Numbered from the stretch's first letter, positions 34,100-45,911 are shown. The stretch: 64,000 bases of DNA from Campanula takesimana (GCA_026119855.1 JAOWBW010000565.1:682001-746000); one strand, 5' to 3'. Numbers and translations are program-made. The notes: a model not told the origin generated them from the sequence alone.

Positions 34100-35566
34100 A
34101 ATGTACCTTCATTCAAATAAAATCTAATTTTACACAAACATGTATATTTTAAAATGTTCACTTTCAATTATGATTATTAGGCTATCAAACTATGACTTTT
34201 TTATGTTAATGTTTTATATTTAAAGTATTAGATTTTTATTTATTATTAAAAAGTTATAACTTTAATATTAACTATGATAAAAACTATAATGACAAAAGAT
34301 GTAATCTTAAAAAAATTAACAGTCAAGTATTAAGAGATAACTAAAAACATAGAGATTGATAACACTTAAAAAAAAAAGAGATTACAACAGTTAGAATGAG
34401 AATGCATTGAAAGGTTTACCATTTAATTTCTCAACGAAACTCATCTCGCACATGAAACATTTCATACAAGTTTTGGACAAAAATTAGATGGTCAATAAAT
34501 AATAAGAATATAATAAATACCCCCTCTCTCCCTTCCTTTATATTATATTATATTTTCTTTTATTTTATTCTTTTAGTTTTTATATCTAAAAAAATATATC
34601 AGTTTTTTATTCTGCGAAAACACTATTTCATTTCAGTATAAAGATAATTACATTTAGTATTGTTAATGTTACACGTAATTATAATTAGTATTCCCGTTGA
34701 AAGAAGAGTAAAATGGTTTTTTTTTTTTTTTTTTTTTTTTATAAAACAGGTGTTGCAGTTACTTATAAACAATGTTACTTATTAGTAACACAATTGTTGC
34801 ATTTAGTTATACTAAATATTTATTTTCGCAAACGAAAAGAACATCAAAAATAGTATATATATAAAAAAATCGATTTTTTTAGTCATGAGTTGCTGCCACG
34901 TGTCAGATTTTGACGGGAGGATGGGTTGCAATCCTATGCTTCACGAAAATATTTTATACATTGGTCCCGTCTGTACTATGAGACGGATCTAGGTATTGTC
35001 ATAGGAGACCACCTCTTTACAAATTAGGTAAAAAAATTACCTAAGACGAAAGCCGAAAAGCGGTGTGACTTTTACGAATTTAAAACCATAAATATTAATC
35101 TTTAAAAACACGATAAATATTTATTTTGTTAATATTTGTATCTACAAATCAACCTTCATCTTTTTATACCTTTTTCACTATTTATTATATCCCCATACTA
35201 ATTTTTGTCAAAAGAAGTTGACCTTCCTTTAACATTTTCAAATTAATTTAAGATTACAAAACATGTCACGTCTCCATTTCTGTTTTCTCACCAATTTATT
35301 TTACCTTCTACAAACTTTCCTATTGGTTTCCAAAAAAATAATAATAAAAAAAATCATGTTTTCTTTTCTTAATAATTCGAAATTTCTACCTGTTTAGAAA
35401 ATGAGTAATCAAAACAAAACTATAGTAAAGTAATATCCATCATTTAAGGAAACAAATTTATGCAGTTTAGGTTACTTTTTAAATTTACATTATTCTTCTT
35501 TCAAAAAAAAAAATAAAAAAAAATTACATTATTCTTGGGACTAATACAATATCTCTTTGTACTAAA

Positions 35567-35617
<51 letters not shown>

Positions 35618-35964
35618 AAAGGCCATATTTTATTTATAAAACAACAGGCGTGAATTGTTTAACGAATAAATTATTATTTTTTGTGATCATAATAAACTAT
35701 TTGTTTAGAAATAATATTTTTCTTAAAATATTAGTCCTGAATTGAAATTATCATATTTAACAATTTTTCTAAACGAAGAAGAAATCGCAGTTTTTCTTAA
35801 AAACAATTTTTATTATTGCACATTTTGGACGCATAAAAACTATCGTAAATAAAAAAATAAATCAAAAATAGAAAATTAATTATTTGTTTTTTGTGAACAT
35901 AATAAATAACTTGTGTAAGAATAATATATTCTTTAATAAAAAAATATTAGTCTTGTACGGAAAG

Positions 35965-35995
<31 letters not shown>

Positions 35996-36480
35996 AAGAC
36001 AACGAAGACAGAGCATTTATATTTTTAATTTGTTGTTAATGGGATTAGTGAGCAATTTTTAAACCTTCTGTAAATATGCTGTTAGGGATGAGGGATTAGG
36101 CAGTTTTTTTGATTTTATTAATTGAAGTTTAGTTTCTTTTAGAAAATATCCCTATTCTTGAATTGTCTTTATAGTTCGGTCATTCTCATACAAATTCGGT
36201 ATCACACATTTGTTTTCTCATTCAAAAAGAAAACAAAAATTTTTACAAACAGAAATATAAAACATAAACCGTTTAAAATGGAAAAAAATAACTTACCTTG
36301 AAATCAATAGTAATATTTTTGCTTAATAATTTATTTTTCAATAATAATATTTAATCTACAGGGGCTTATTTTGAGGGGAGAGGGAGAATATTATATCTTT
36401 TAATAAATAGTATGACAATTATTTTTGCTTAATAATTTATTTTTCAATAGTAATATTTTTGAAAGCAATTAATATGGTTT
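34100..36480. other. AT-rich intergenic DNA
   Basis: No gene is visible. Contents include poly-T runs at 34717-34740 and 35971-35995, an (AT)22 microsatellite at 35571-35614, and a direct repeat of about 35 bp (TTTTTGCTTAATAATTTA and onward) near 36315 and 36423. Confidence 0.6.
35571..35614. repeat. (AT)22 microsatellite
   Basis: Uninterrupted AT dinucleotide run of 44 bases. Confidence 0.95.
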
Positions 36481-37092
36481 TTAAATTATTATCATAAAAA
36501 AGAAAGAGGAAAGAGACAAAAACCCTAGCTCGTTCTTCATTTTTCAAGAACGCCACACTCACTGGGCCTACTATCTTTTTCTTTTCCGGCGGCTAATTCT
36601 CTTTCCGGTCACAGCTCCGAGCCTGCGACAATGGAAACACCAAAAGAACACCAAATACTGACTCCTCTTAGCAAGACAAAGACAATGCAGTAAAAGTATC
36701 CGTCAAACGCTACCATGACGAAAACCATCAAAGCCGGTAACATTTTGGCCAGATCTAATATCGTCAATCGCCGGCAACACTCCGGCAAGAACAAAGAACA
36801 TCACAGACAGATCCGCCATCCTTAAACAAAGTTGAAGGTGTAAGAATCACTGCAGATAGAGCTCAGACTCCCGACTATACCCCTTTGCCAGATCTCATCG
36901 TCGGCGAGTCTACCTGCAGCCTTCACTGCCGGATTTCACCAGCGGATTTCACCGGTGAATCTCGTCGGACCTGATGCAGTATGGCATTCCGGCACTCATG
37001 CACACTTCTATCAAGTTCATCGCATCATTTGAACCTCCGGTATCCTTATCCAAGGGCGTAAGGTCTCCTTGCGTATCATCAGAATACCAGGG
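36481..37092. other. Unidentified GC-richer segment
   Basis: The composition changes sharply from the AT-rich DNA before it. AACCCTAGCTC, CCGGCGG and similar strings resemble plant 5' leader or coding DNA. A plus-strand frame open from about 36956 (after TGA) continues into the solo LTR target site and, with the LTR removed, on to a stop near 39190, giving about 58 residues starting ISSDLMQYGIPALMH. I do not recognise the product. It may be a gene fragment. Confidence 0.3.
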
Positions 37093-37097
37093 GTCCA
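37093..37097. repeat. Target site duplication GTCCA, left
   Basis: GTCCA is repeated at 39145-39149 on the other side of the solo LTR. Confidence 0.9.
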
Positions 37098-39144
37098 TGT
37101 AGGGACCCCAAAACCCGTCCCTATTTATTTTATATTTTTAAGGATTTTTATTTGACTTATGTGTGCATTTTATGTGTTGCATCATATTTTATGATTTGCA
37201 CATCTTACTGGATTATTTGTGTTATTTACTTAGTTAGTAATAATAATGATTAAAGGAGTTAAATGATTAAGTTGAAACTTTAGGGTCCTTGTTGAAAACA
37301 TAAGTTAAGGGGCTTAAGTGTTGAATTTGAAAGTCAAGTGACTAAAGTTAGAAATTGGGGTAAAAACCCTTTATAAACTTTTCCTTCTCTCTTCTTTCTC
37401 TGTGTATACGTATGTTCTGCAACTTTCCTCTACGTTTCAGTTAGGGTTAAAGAGAAAAAGGTAAGTTCAACCAATTTCGATTTAATTCTTTTTATTTACT
37501 TACCCGTTTTAAAATCTAATTATATAAAAATGATCAGGGTGTTGAATAGGTCATTTCTACCCGAACAAAACTTATTTCTACGACACTTTTTCCGGAAATA
37601 GGTAAGTTACTAATTCCCCTTTAAATATTAAAATGGTCATATGTGTTATACTTGATACTTGTTAATTTTGTGATTTGAATAATATTTGTGATACTTGTAA
37701 TTTTGGGACAAAGGGAGTATTTGGAAAGTTGATATTGGTTGTGTAAAGAAGTCATATTTGTGTTATATAACTCAGTTTGGTTGAATTAAGTTTGATAAGA
37801 TACATGTTGGTTCGTACTTTTGGGACGGTGAAACGAAGGGAGTAAAATTAGCCAGTTTTGGGCTTGGCAGGTATGTTGGGCGGCCGCCCAAATAGGGCGT
37901 GCGACCGCCCATCTATCTGGAAGATTTTGGTCGTGGGACAGAGCATTTTGGGCGGCCGCACAAGCTGGTGTGGGCAACCGCCCAGGGTTGCTGAAATAGT
38001 TGAGTTGTTTCATTTCAAGGGATTTAAAGTTCAATCTTGGTCTAGGTCTTAGGTGATATCCTAGAGGGTTGTTGTGGAATACTCTTGTGTTTGAAATGGT
38101 TCCTTTGTGAACATAAGTGTTGTGGAATTTGACTGAATGTTAAGTGGATATTGTTGAACATCTTTTGTGTGGTTTGGATTGGGTTATCTTTGTGAAGTGT
38201 TTGGCTTGGTTCCCTACTTTGGAATCATTACCCTAGTTGTTGTTTAAGCAAGTATTCATTACTATGCTCGTTTTAAAGTCCAGCTAGTACTACTTGTTGT
38301 GGTTTCGAGCAGTGGTAGGGATTATGATGGCACACGAGCCAAGTTCATTGTAAGGATTCTACCATTGGTTTCCCATTTTTAACCCCCTTCCTTGGGCCAA
38401 AGGTTGGGCACTTTGGGTTATGACATTGTGTCATTTTCCCCTTCTTGTTGTTGTTTGCGTGGTTGTTATTGTTTGGTTCCGGAACCGGCTTCAGCCCTTT
38501 GGTGCTGCTCAGTTGATATCTCTTTGATGGTTATATTGGATTCGAGAACCTTGGCTCAGTATCCACTTATAAGTGTTTATTTCCGCCTTATGTGCTGTAT
38601 GATGAGTTGGTCGTTATTTCCAACCGGTATGGGACGGTTGGCGGTAGGGAGCCTCTCATGTTATGTGCTATGTGGATGTTTATTGACATTGTTCAATTCC
38701 GAGTATCATTTCCGCATGTAACGTAGTTGCATTTTAGTAGCTTACTGAGATTTATTCTCACCCCTTATTTGTTTACTGTTTTAGATAAAGGAGAGCCCAG
38801 GGGATAGGTCACTTAAAGGGAGGGCGTCGAGGAAGTGATTCTGGGTAAGACATTTTGGGAAAGTAAGTTTGGTATGTAAAGGCTATATTAAGTAAATGTA
38901 TAACCTTTTGGAACAGGTTGGTGAGTTGTAAATTTGTAAGTAAAGTGTGTAAGCCTTATGGCTAAGTGCTTGTGATGGAAAATGTGTTTGTGTGGAATGA
39001 AGTCAAGTCCCAAGTAAATGTGTTTGGTTATATGAAACTTTTATGAAAGTACATTTCGAAATATTTTCCTAAAATGTTTTATGACGTCTTCCGTGCGTGT
39101 CCCGAGAGTGGGGCCAAGTAGGACCACGGGTACGGGGCGCGACA
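37098..39144 (+). mobile_element. Element E: solo LTR (2047 bp) related to C and D
   Basis: It runs from TGTAGGGACCCC to GGGGCGCGACA, is flanked by GTCCA duplications, and has no internal region. Stretches such as CTTGGTTCCCTACTTTGGAA, CGGAACCGGCTTCAG and AACCGGTATGGGACGGTTGG are shared with the D LTR. Dyads occur at 37878, 37899, 37950 and 37972. It is a remnant of a former full element of the same clade. Confidence 0.9.
37878..37983. repeat. Four dyad motifs in two pairs, element E LTR
   Basis: GGGCGGCCGCCC at 37878, GTGCGACCGCCC at 37899, GGGCGGCCGCAC at 37950 and GGGCAACCGCCC at 37972. Pair spacings are 21 and 22 bp. The LTR offset (780) matches C (823) and D (815). Confidence 0.85.
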
Positions 39145-39149
39145 GTCCA

Positions 39150-39348
39150 CCTTGAAATCTGTCTTGGGATTTAAGGTTTCTATTCGTTAAAAGCTAGGGG
39201 GTGTCGTGGGATAATTTAAATTGTAGGGGTAATCATTGCAATTTTGATAGAAGTTTGTTACGTTTTTCATCCATTTTCGTTAGTTTTTTAACGGGTCATC
39301 CAAAATTACACCTGATTGCAACAAAACGACATATTCAGTAACCAAATT
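39150..39348. other. Short host segment between elements E and F
   Basis: AT-rich sequence without a recognisable gene. It resumes at 52539 after element F. Confidence 0.5.
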
Positions 39349-39353
39349 GTAAC
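39349..39353. repeat. Target site duplication GTAAC, left
   Basis: GTAAC directly precedes element F and recurs at 52534-52538. Confidence 0.92.
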
Positions 39354-40814
39354 AGTTGGTCCCAGAGGGCAACAAGGGTATAGAACCGCTAGAGGGGGGG
39401 CTGAATAGCGGTCCGAAACTTTTTCGAAAATACCCTTAAAATCAACCGAGTACTTATCAGTTTGGCCAACTGCGGTTCAAAGCACAAGAACCGAACTGAT
39501 AAAATGCACAGCGGAGTTTGCGGTTTGGCCAAATAGGTTAGTTAAAGAGTTGGGAGGTTTGACTCAGGTTGGGAAAACACTATGATACAACTGAATAGTT
39601 AAACTTAAAGTTCAAAGGAAAACACAATTCATCTTTCAAGTCATTTCGTATATGGAGACAAGTTAAAGACCACAAACAAGAAAGATAAATATCAAGACAG
39701 AAAATAAAGATCAAACACACAAATTGAAGAGGTTCGTTCTTAAATGAACTACGTCCTCTACCTAGATGGTTAGTCTAGGATTTTCTAATAGCTATGAGAC
39801 TTATATTAATTTAGAGGAGGTTTTACAAGATGAATCTAAACTCTAAACAATAAGTCTAACCTAAGCTATAATAACAACCAGTGTTTTCGAAGTATATAAT
39901 CTATGTGATCATATAAATCGGGTGTGTGTGTGAAAAGAAATCAAATGCTCTAAGTATCTAAATGATGGTTGAGCAAATGAAAGTCTTTTGGTGTAAAGGC
40001 TGAATATGAAAGGTTGTTAGGCTTGAAGCTTTGATGAAGAACTGGGTTTGCAATGGAGATGGTTTGAAGATATGAATATCTGGGTTTAAATCTTCAAAGC
40101 AAACTTGAATACTTGGGAATGAATCTCTTGAAGCTCAGCAACCTTCATTGTTGAATAATGGAGGCTATTTATAGGCAGAGCACCCTTGTGACCGTTGGGT
40201 AAGAATTTGAATCAAATCTGAAGGGTACAGTGCTGTCGAAATCCCATTGGTTGAGCTGTCATTTTCATCCTTGGTTTTGTCTTGTAGTCCTAGGTAGTTG
40301 TTGCACCACTACCTGACATTTGTCCTTTGTTGCAGAAAGGACTAACGGTAATCAATTCAAACTGATAGACAAACCGACATTCCTTGCAGAAACTCCAAGT
40401 TAACTTAGAGTTGTTTTGACATGACATAACAACATCCTTGTATGGTGAAAAAGGAATGTTTGTCTAAGGAATAAATGACATATCTTTATCTCTTCAATAA
40501 CTGCTCTGCGGTTTCACCAAGCATAGGGGCGGTTTGAAGAATGATCTTGATGGGCGGTTTCATCAAACATGCAAACTGCAGTTTGATGAAAACTGAAGGG
40601 CTCCATGCTGGCGGTCTCAAGATGACGGCTTGAAGCACTAAACCGCTAATGATACAACCGAACTATACTCAGCCTAGACAATCAAAAATCTAGAAATTGA
40701 CTTATCTAAAAATTGAAGTAGAACTTCATTACATGCGGTCCTAAAGTCCATAAAAAGACATGTGGCATGGATCAATCAAATTAAAGGTGGGTGTACTAAC
40801 AATGAATCCTAACA
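39354..40814 (-). repeat. 3' LTR of element F (1461 bp)
   Basis: It is the partner of 51071-52533. Its plus-strand first base is A where the other LTR has T, so the canonical terminal CA of the minus-strand LTR is altered. A TATAAATA box lies at 40166-40173 on the minus strand. Confidence 0.92.
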
Positions 40815-40826
40815 ATCTCCCCCTAT
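40815..40826 (-). other. Polypurine tract of element F
   Basis: On the minus strand AAATAGGGGGAGAT directly precedes the TGTTAGGATTC start of the 3' LTR. Confidence 0.85.
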
Positions 40827-41198
40827 TTGATTGATACCATTACCACACTATGATAATAGCAAAACATTGTACTTGGTAAGAACATGTCCGAAATAAATTT
40901 CATGAAATTGCATGTTCCAAGTCAATGCACACACTATGCTAGATCATAGATTTCTAATCGATCAAAAACAAAGGAAATGAAGAAAAGATAGAATAGAAAT
41001 ACATTCAGATGCATATAAAATGATATGACTTTGACGATCAGAAATGCATGTTTAAACTGAATGTTTAAAACACAATGCACTTAAAAGTATTTTCATGATG
41101 AATGTAGTGCATGAGGTTTTAAGAAATGCAAGCATTGTTTCACAAACAAGCAGTTTGAATAAACAAAGTTTTGGAAATAGAATGCTATGCAGTCATTC
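40827..41198 (-). other. 3' untranslated region of element F
   Basis: AT-rich spacer of about 370 bp between the end of the extra ORF and the polypurine tract. No ORF is visible. Confidence 0.6.
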
Positions 41199-44100
41199 TC
41201 AACTGAAAGAATTATCTTGATGAACTTGAATATTCCTAACCGCATCTATTAAATCGGCGGTTGTAGCATGAAGAGGTAGAATTGGATAGGAATGAATTGA
41301 AGAGGATGGTTCATCAGAAGGAGTGCAGTCAGGGATGTGCTCATCACTAGCAGAATCATCATCAGAAATTGAGATGGCATCATCAGACTGATGGGATGAA
41401 GAAGGTATTTTGGCTTTGCCTTTCAAAAGAACGTGTGCCTCTTCTAAAGTTTCACCCATAGAAACTCTAATGGCGGTTTCAAATTCTATGGGATCAAAAG
41501 GAAGGGAAAAATAATAAGGAATAATTTCGGTTTGAGGAGGAGGAGGAGGAACATCAAATCTCATATAGTCATTATAGAGAAAGATGGAAGGAGAAGGCAC
41601 AAGGAATATTCTATAGAGATTGGGAATGCAAAGACAATTAAAGAATAGAAAGAATTGGGAGGCAAGAGTGGGATCCATGAGTACCTGATAGGCAATCTCT
41701 CCCATCAATTGTTCTGCAACTGAAAGAATTATCTTCTCAACTGCGGCTTCCATCTCATCCTTGGGAAAAATAGCATAAGGATTAAGGCGGCCAACCTTCA
41801 AGAATCTGTCTTCGGCTTTGGCGGTGGCACGAGCATGGGCTCCAGCCCTTCTTTCCCTAGAGGTTTCAGTCTTGAACCGCTTCAGATATCTTGCTAAGTC
41901 AGCAGCATTTCTTCTTTTCTTTGTCTTCGGTTTTATGATTGAAACCGATGTCTGTGGAGATAGCTGAACTGGTGGCTGAGAGAGAGGTTGAGCTTGAGTA
42001 ATAGCCAGCGGTTGAACTGAAGGAGGAGGCAGTGGTTGAACCGACAAAGAAGCAGATGGCAAAACCGGAGTTGGAGCATATGGTAAATCAGGAGATGAGG
42101 ATGGAGTATGTTCTGGTGAATCAAAGTCCAGTTTTCTTTTAAGTGAAGGAGGGGAGACCTCAACCATCATTGGGTCAATACCTGCCTTTCTCATCTCAGC
42201 TCTTTCTCTTAATTCTTTTGCAAATGGACCTTCAAGAGGTGAATGATCCCTTTTTTCATGAGCCTCACTGAAGTCAACTGCACCCGGTGGCCTTGACTGC
42301 CAATGTTCCACAAACTCATATTTCTTTATCAACTTTCTCTTCTTCTTTGGCGGTTGAACCTCAAGAATTTCAACATCTTGCTCAGGTTCACCAAGTGCCT
42401 CAGACGCATCAGTCTGCTCAGGCAATACTGCAGCCTCAAACTCATCGGTTTGCTTAGGCTGAACCTCAATTGTAGATACACCGGTTTGTTCAACAAGAAC
42501 CGCAGCCTCAGACACTTCGGTCTGCTCAGGCTCAGTTTGAGAGGAGGGTTTGAGGTTTGGGAAGGCTTTGTAAATTTCAGCCAACTGTTCTTCAGAGAAT
42601 TGAACAGATGGCGGTTTAGAAGTTGAAGGTTTAGGAGGAGAGGAGATAGGAAGGAAAAGATGAGGTGAAGGAATGAGTTCTGGAATAGTTTTGGCTTTGG
42701 CAGCTTTGAGAGAGGCGGCATCCATAGCAAAGTTACTTGATTTCTCCACATTTTGATGTAATAGAGAGAGAGGTTTAATTTGAGGTTTGGGAATTGAGGG
42801 TTTAGAAGTGATAGGTTTGGAGAGGGTAGGAGATAGTCTGATAGGGGGAAAAGAGGTTGAAGAAGATGAAGGTTTTGATGAGGGTTTGGATGAGGGTTTA
42901 GGGGGCGGCTTGGATAAGTCTGCTTTTGTAATAACTGAAGGGATTTGAGCGGTTCCCTTTCTCTTCCTTGGAGCAGCGGTTTCCTTGGGACGAGCCGCAG
43001 GTTTAGACCGAACTGCAGGCTCCCCCTCAACCGCAGACTCCCCCTCAGCCTGTACCGCGGTCTGAGCTAACTAACTTAACCCCAATCGGTTTAAAGTAGC
43101 AGTTTGACCTTCATTCCTTAGCATCGTAGCATGGGCCTGATCAGCAATGGCACCAGCATACGGTTTCCCAGATTTGTTGAGCCGAACCTCAGGAAATGGT
43201 CCACGTTCGACTTCAGGAAGAGGGTCCTCATTACAAACTGTTTGAGCATACCGCCATCCAAATGCGGTTCTGAAGGCATCAAGTTTTGATAATCCAAAGA
43301 TAGATTTCTCAATTGGATCCAACCAATAGTCCTTGTTGTCAGCAGAGAACTTGAAAATGTCAGTATCTTGGTACAGGAACTTAGTCAGCAACCTGCAATG
43401 AGTTCTGATCTTGGATTTTCCAGCGGCTTTAGCAGCATGGAGACGGTTTAGGGCATTGATGATCTCCTTCATCACAACCTTGGGCCAGTGCAGTTTCTTC
43501 CCTTTAAGAATGGCCACACAGTAAGCATACTGTTCACTTGTAAAGTTATTGTGGTTTCCATTCTTGCACATGACTCCAGAATCAACCAATTCACATAGAT
43601 GAGCCATCACCTCTCCAAAGTCCTTTTTGGAGGAATTCTTGGTGGAGAAAGAATTAACTCCAATTAACTCCATTGTAGTATTGCTCAGAAGTTCCGGTTT
43701 GATCCCCATAACTCCAGAGTTCTCAAGACCAGCTAGAACTGCGATCTTGGAAGCGGTTAGGATCACTTCTTTGCCACAGACGGTGGACTTGATAGCATCT
43801 TCAAATTTCACTTCTCCGGTTTCCAGATCCCTTATCGGTTCTCCTCTTACATCCAGCAAGGCAGCATTTGTGGAGATCCCATTCTCAAAAAATTCAGCGC
43901 AGATGATTGTAACAAACTGCGGTTCATCCATAAGGAACAGAGGGAGCAGCTTTGCATCACTCAGCAGTTTGAGGAGCTTCCTTCCAACTGCATCTTGTTT
44001 AATTTCCTCCTCTAGTATCCTAGAACCGGGTATAAAGTTTGAAGGATCCTGAAAAAATATTCTAAGTTAGAAATAGCTTAAAGAATGATAGTTTGAATCC

Positions 44101-44703
44101 TTAAGCAAACCGCGGTTTGATTAAGTCTTACAAACTATAACAAGGAATCCTAACAATGAAAACATGCGGTGCAAGGAGAGTAAGGGTAAAAATGTAAAAA
44201 CAAAAAGGAAGTGAACAGTAAAGATAAAAAGGATCAAAGAGGAAATTTTTTAAAAAGAGTTTGAATGCACGAAGAACAGAGTATGAATATGCAAAACAAA
44301 ATCTTAACCAAAATATGAAAAAATTATACCAAAATGATCACAAAGGTCAGATTCTAACAAAGTTCTAAATAAACTAAGACAAATAACAACACATGAACCC
44401 AGAATCTGGAAAATTTCGTAAGAACACCAAATAACCCCAAAATCGATTTTGCTCAAAATTGAACACAAATCTCAAAACAAAGTAATCAAACAGTATATAT
44501 AAGTAAATGCGAGCACAAACCAACCAAGAAATTGAAGAAAAAGTATAAAATGATCAAAGGAAGATGAACAAGCTTTTAAGCTTCAACAATGGCGGATAAA
44601 TGAAATAGTAGTGTTAGGGTTCAGAAATTCATACCATATCAGGCTTCGAAGGTTTGGACGATGTAGAAGTAGAAGCAAGATCAATTGATTTCTTTGGTGT
44701 CAT
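41199..44703 (-). pseudogene. Extra 3' ORF (env-like position) of element F, apparently spliced
   Basis: This lies between pol and the 3' LTR, where SIRE-type elements carry an env-like or unknown ORF. Exon 1 (44703-44635) encodes 23 residues, MTPKKSIDLAST onward. Exon 2 (44048-41199) continues in phase 0 with DPSNFIPGSRILEEEIKQ. About 325 residues of compact, alpha-helical-looking sequence follow (FFENGISTNAALLDVRGEPI, ILTASKIAVLAGLE), resembling plant 'putative transposon protein' domains. One in-frame TAG (43073-43071) interrupts it. After it come a Pro/Ser/Lys-rich stretch, an acidic/proline-rich stretch, a basic KPKTKKRRNAADLARYLKRF segment, a hydrophobic stretch (FFLFFNCLCI), and an acidic tail. 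Total is about 972 codons. The function is unknown to me. Confidence 0.7.
44049..44634 (-). other. Predicted intron in the extra ORF of element F
   Basis: The donor is ATG|GTATGA, where reading through would stop at once. The acceptor is ATATTTTTTCAG|GATCC, with a CTAAC branch-like string about 20 bases upstream. Length is 586 bp, AT-rich and without an open frame, and splicing keeps phase 0. Confidence 0.65.
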
Positions 44704-44834
44704 TAAAAAAATTTGTTTAAGTAAGAAAATTTTGAGTGAGAACAGAGAGAGAGAGGAGTGCGTACAGAGGAGAGAGAAAGGGTTTTTGCTAAAAAGAGTA
44801 AGAAGGTAAAAAGTTAAATTGAAAAATGGTTTGT

Positions 44835-44842
44835 CTTTTATA
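44835..44842 (-). promoter_or_regulatory. Internal TATA box upstream of the extra ORF
   Basis: On the minus strand TATAAAAG lies about 130 bp upstream of the ATG at 44703. It is followed by CTCTCTCTCT-type pyrimidine patches (about 44742-44785) typical of plant leaders. It suggests a separate promoter for the extra ORF; no expression data are available here. Confidence 0.5.
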
Positions 44843-44998
44843 CTCAATTAACCACCTCGGGTAGTGGAGCGGGCATGACGGCTGAAGGAAACTCAACCGT
44901 CAGTGTACCTATCAATTTGCATTAAATGCGGCAGAGATAATTACAAAAAGGTCCTTAAAGAATGAAGTGACATAAAGTAGGGATTAAAATGCAATTTC

Positions 44999-45220
44999 AT
45001 ACCTGAGCGGTTTGAGTAAACCGACTTACCTTTTCCTCATTATCGGTTTTGAAAAAACCGATATCTCTCAGATCTGTCTTCAGTTTCAGTAGAGAAAACC
45101 GAATCCTTGCTTTGACCATTCGGTTTGGATAAAACCGAAGTTGTTCTTCTTGACTCTTCGGTTTGAGTGGAATCTTTAGCCGAACCATTTTGTTGCGGTT
45201 TCGTCGATTGAACTGCAAGC
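44999..45220. other. Cluster of CGGTTT/AAACCG hairpins in element F
   Basis: About ten CGGTT or AACCG cores fall in 220 bp. Several form tight inverted pairs: CGGTTTGAGTAAACCG, CGGTTTTGAAAAAACCG and CGGTTTGGATAAAACCG. The cluster sits between the end of pol and the internal TATA box of the extra ORF. Confidence 0.7.
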
Positions 45221-45295
45221 TATTTGCATTTTCTTAATAGAGCCAAAATACTTAACAAAAATTATTAGAACAAAAATAAATAGGCATGAATTATA

Positions 45296-45901
45296 TTAGG
45301 TAAGTTCCAGCATACCCATTTCTCCTCGTAAATGAAAGAACTTAGAATTTTCAAGCGGTTTGGTGAGAATATCTGCAATTTGATCATCGGTTCCCACCTT
45401 TGCTAGAAAAATGTTCTTCTTTTCAACATGATCTTTGAGGAAATGATATCTTATGTCAATGTGATTTGTTTTTGAATGTTGTACTGGATTGTTGGAGATT
45501 GATATTGCTGCAGTACTATCACAGTAGATAGGGCAGTTCTTCTCAAATACTTCATAGTCTTCCAACTGCTGTTTCATCCAGAGAATTTGAGAGCAACAGC
45601 TTCTAGCCGCAATATATTCAGCTTCAGCGGTTGAGACTGAAACCGATGCTTGTTTCTTGCTGGGCCATGATACAAGCCGCGTTCCAAGGAACTGACAAGT
45701 ACCACTTGTGCTCTTTCTGCTTATCTTACATGCTGCAAAGTCAGCATCTGAATAACCTAATAGATCAAATAAAGATTCTTTGGAGTACCAAAGTCCAAGG
45801 TTAACAGATCCACATAAATATCTAATAATTCTTTTAACAGCAATAAGATGAGATTCTCTAGGGTCAGCTTGAAATCTAGCACAAACACAAACACTAAACA
45901 T
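45296..45901 (-). pseudogene. RNase H of element F
   Basis: This is the last pol domain, which degrades RNA in the RNA-DNA hybrid. Acidic catalytic positions are visible in GYSDADFAA, STAEAEYIA and YCDSTAAI. The end DILTKPLENSKFFHLRGEMG is typical of copia pol. The upstream junction with RT is broken. Around 45910 a TAG follows LYLK, and a small deletion has shifted the frame where a conserved copia block ending in PDIMFSV would be expected. Confidence 0.88.
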
Positions 45902-45911
45902 GATATCTGGC

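Noticed and set aside
36609..36794. 61-residue minus-strand ORF with a hydrophobic stretch
   Set aside because: Short, no motif, and no support from context.
42329..43030. 233-residue ORF on the minus strand
   Set aside because: It is an out-of-frame shadow of the extra ORF of element F; the L/P/S-rich composition comes from reading a Pro/Ser-rich region in another frame.
43627..44052. 141-residue plus-strand ORF
   Set aside because: It is antisense to exon 2 of the extra ORF and has no supporting motif.
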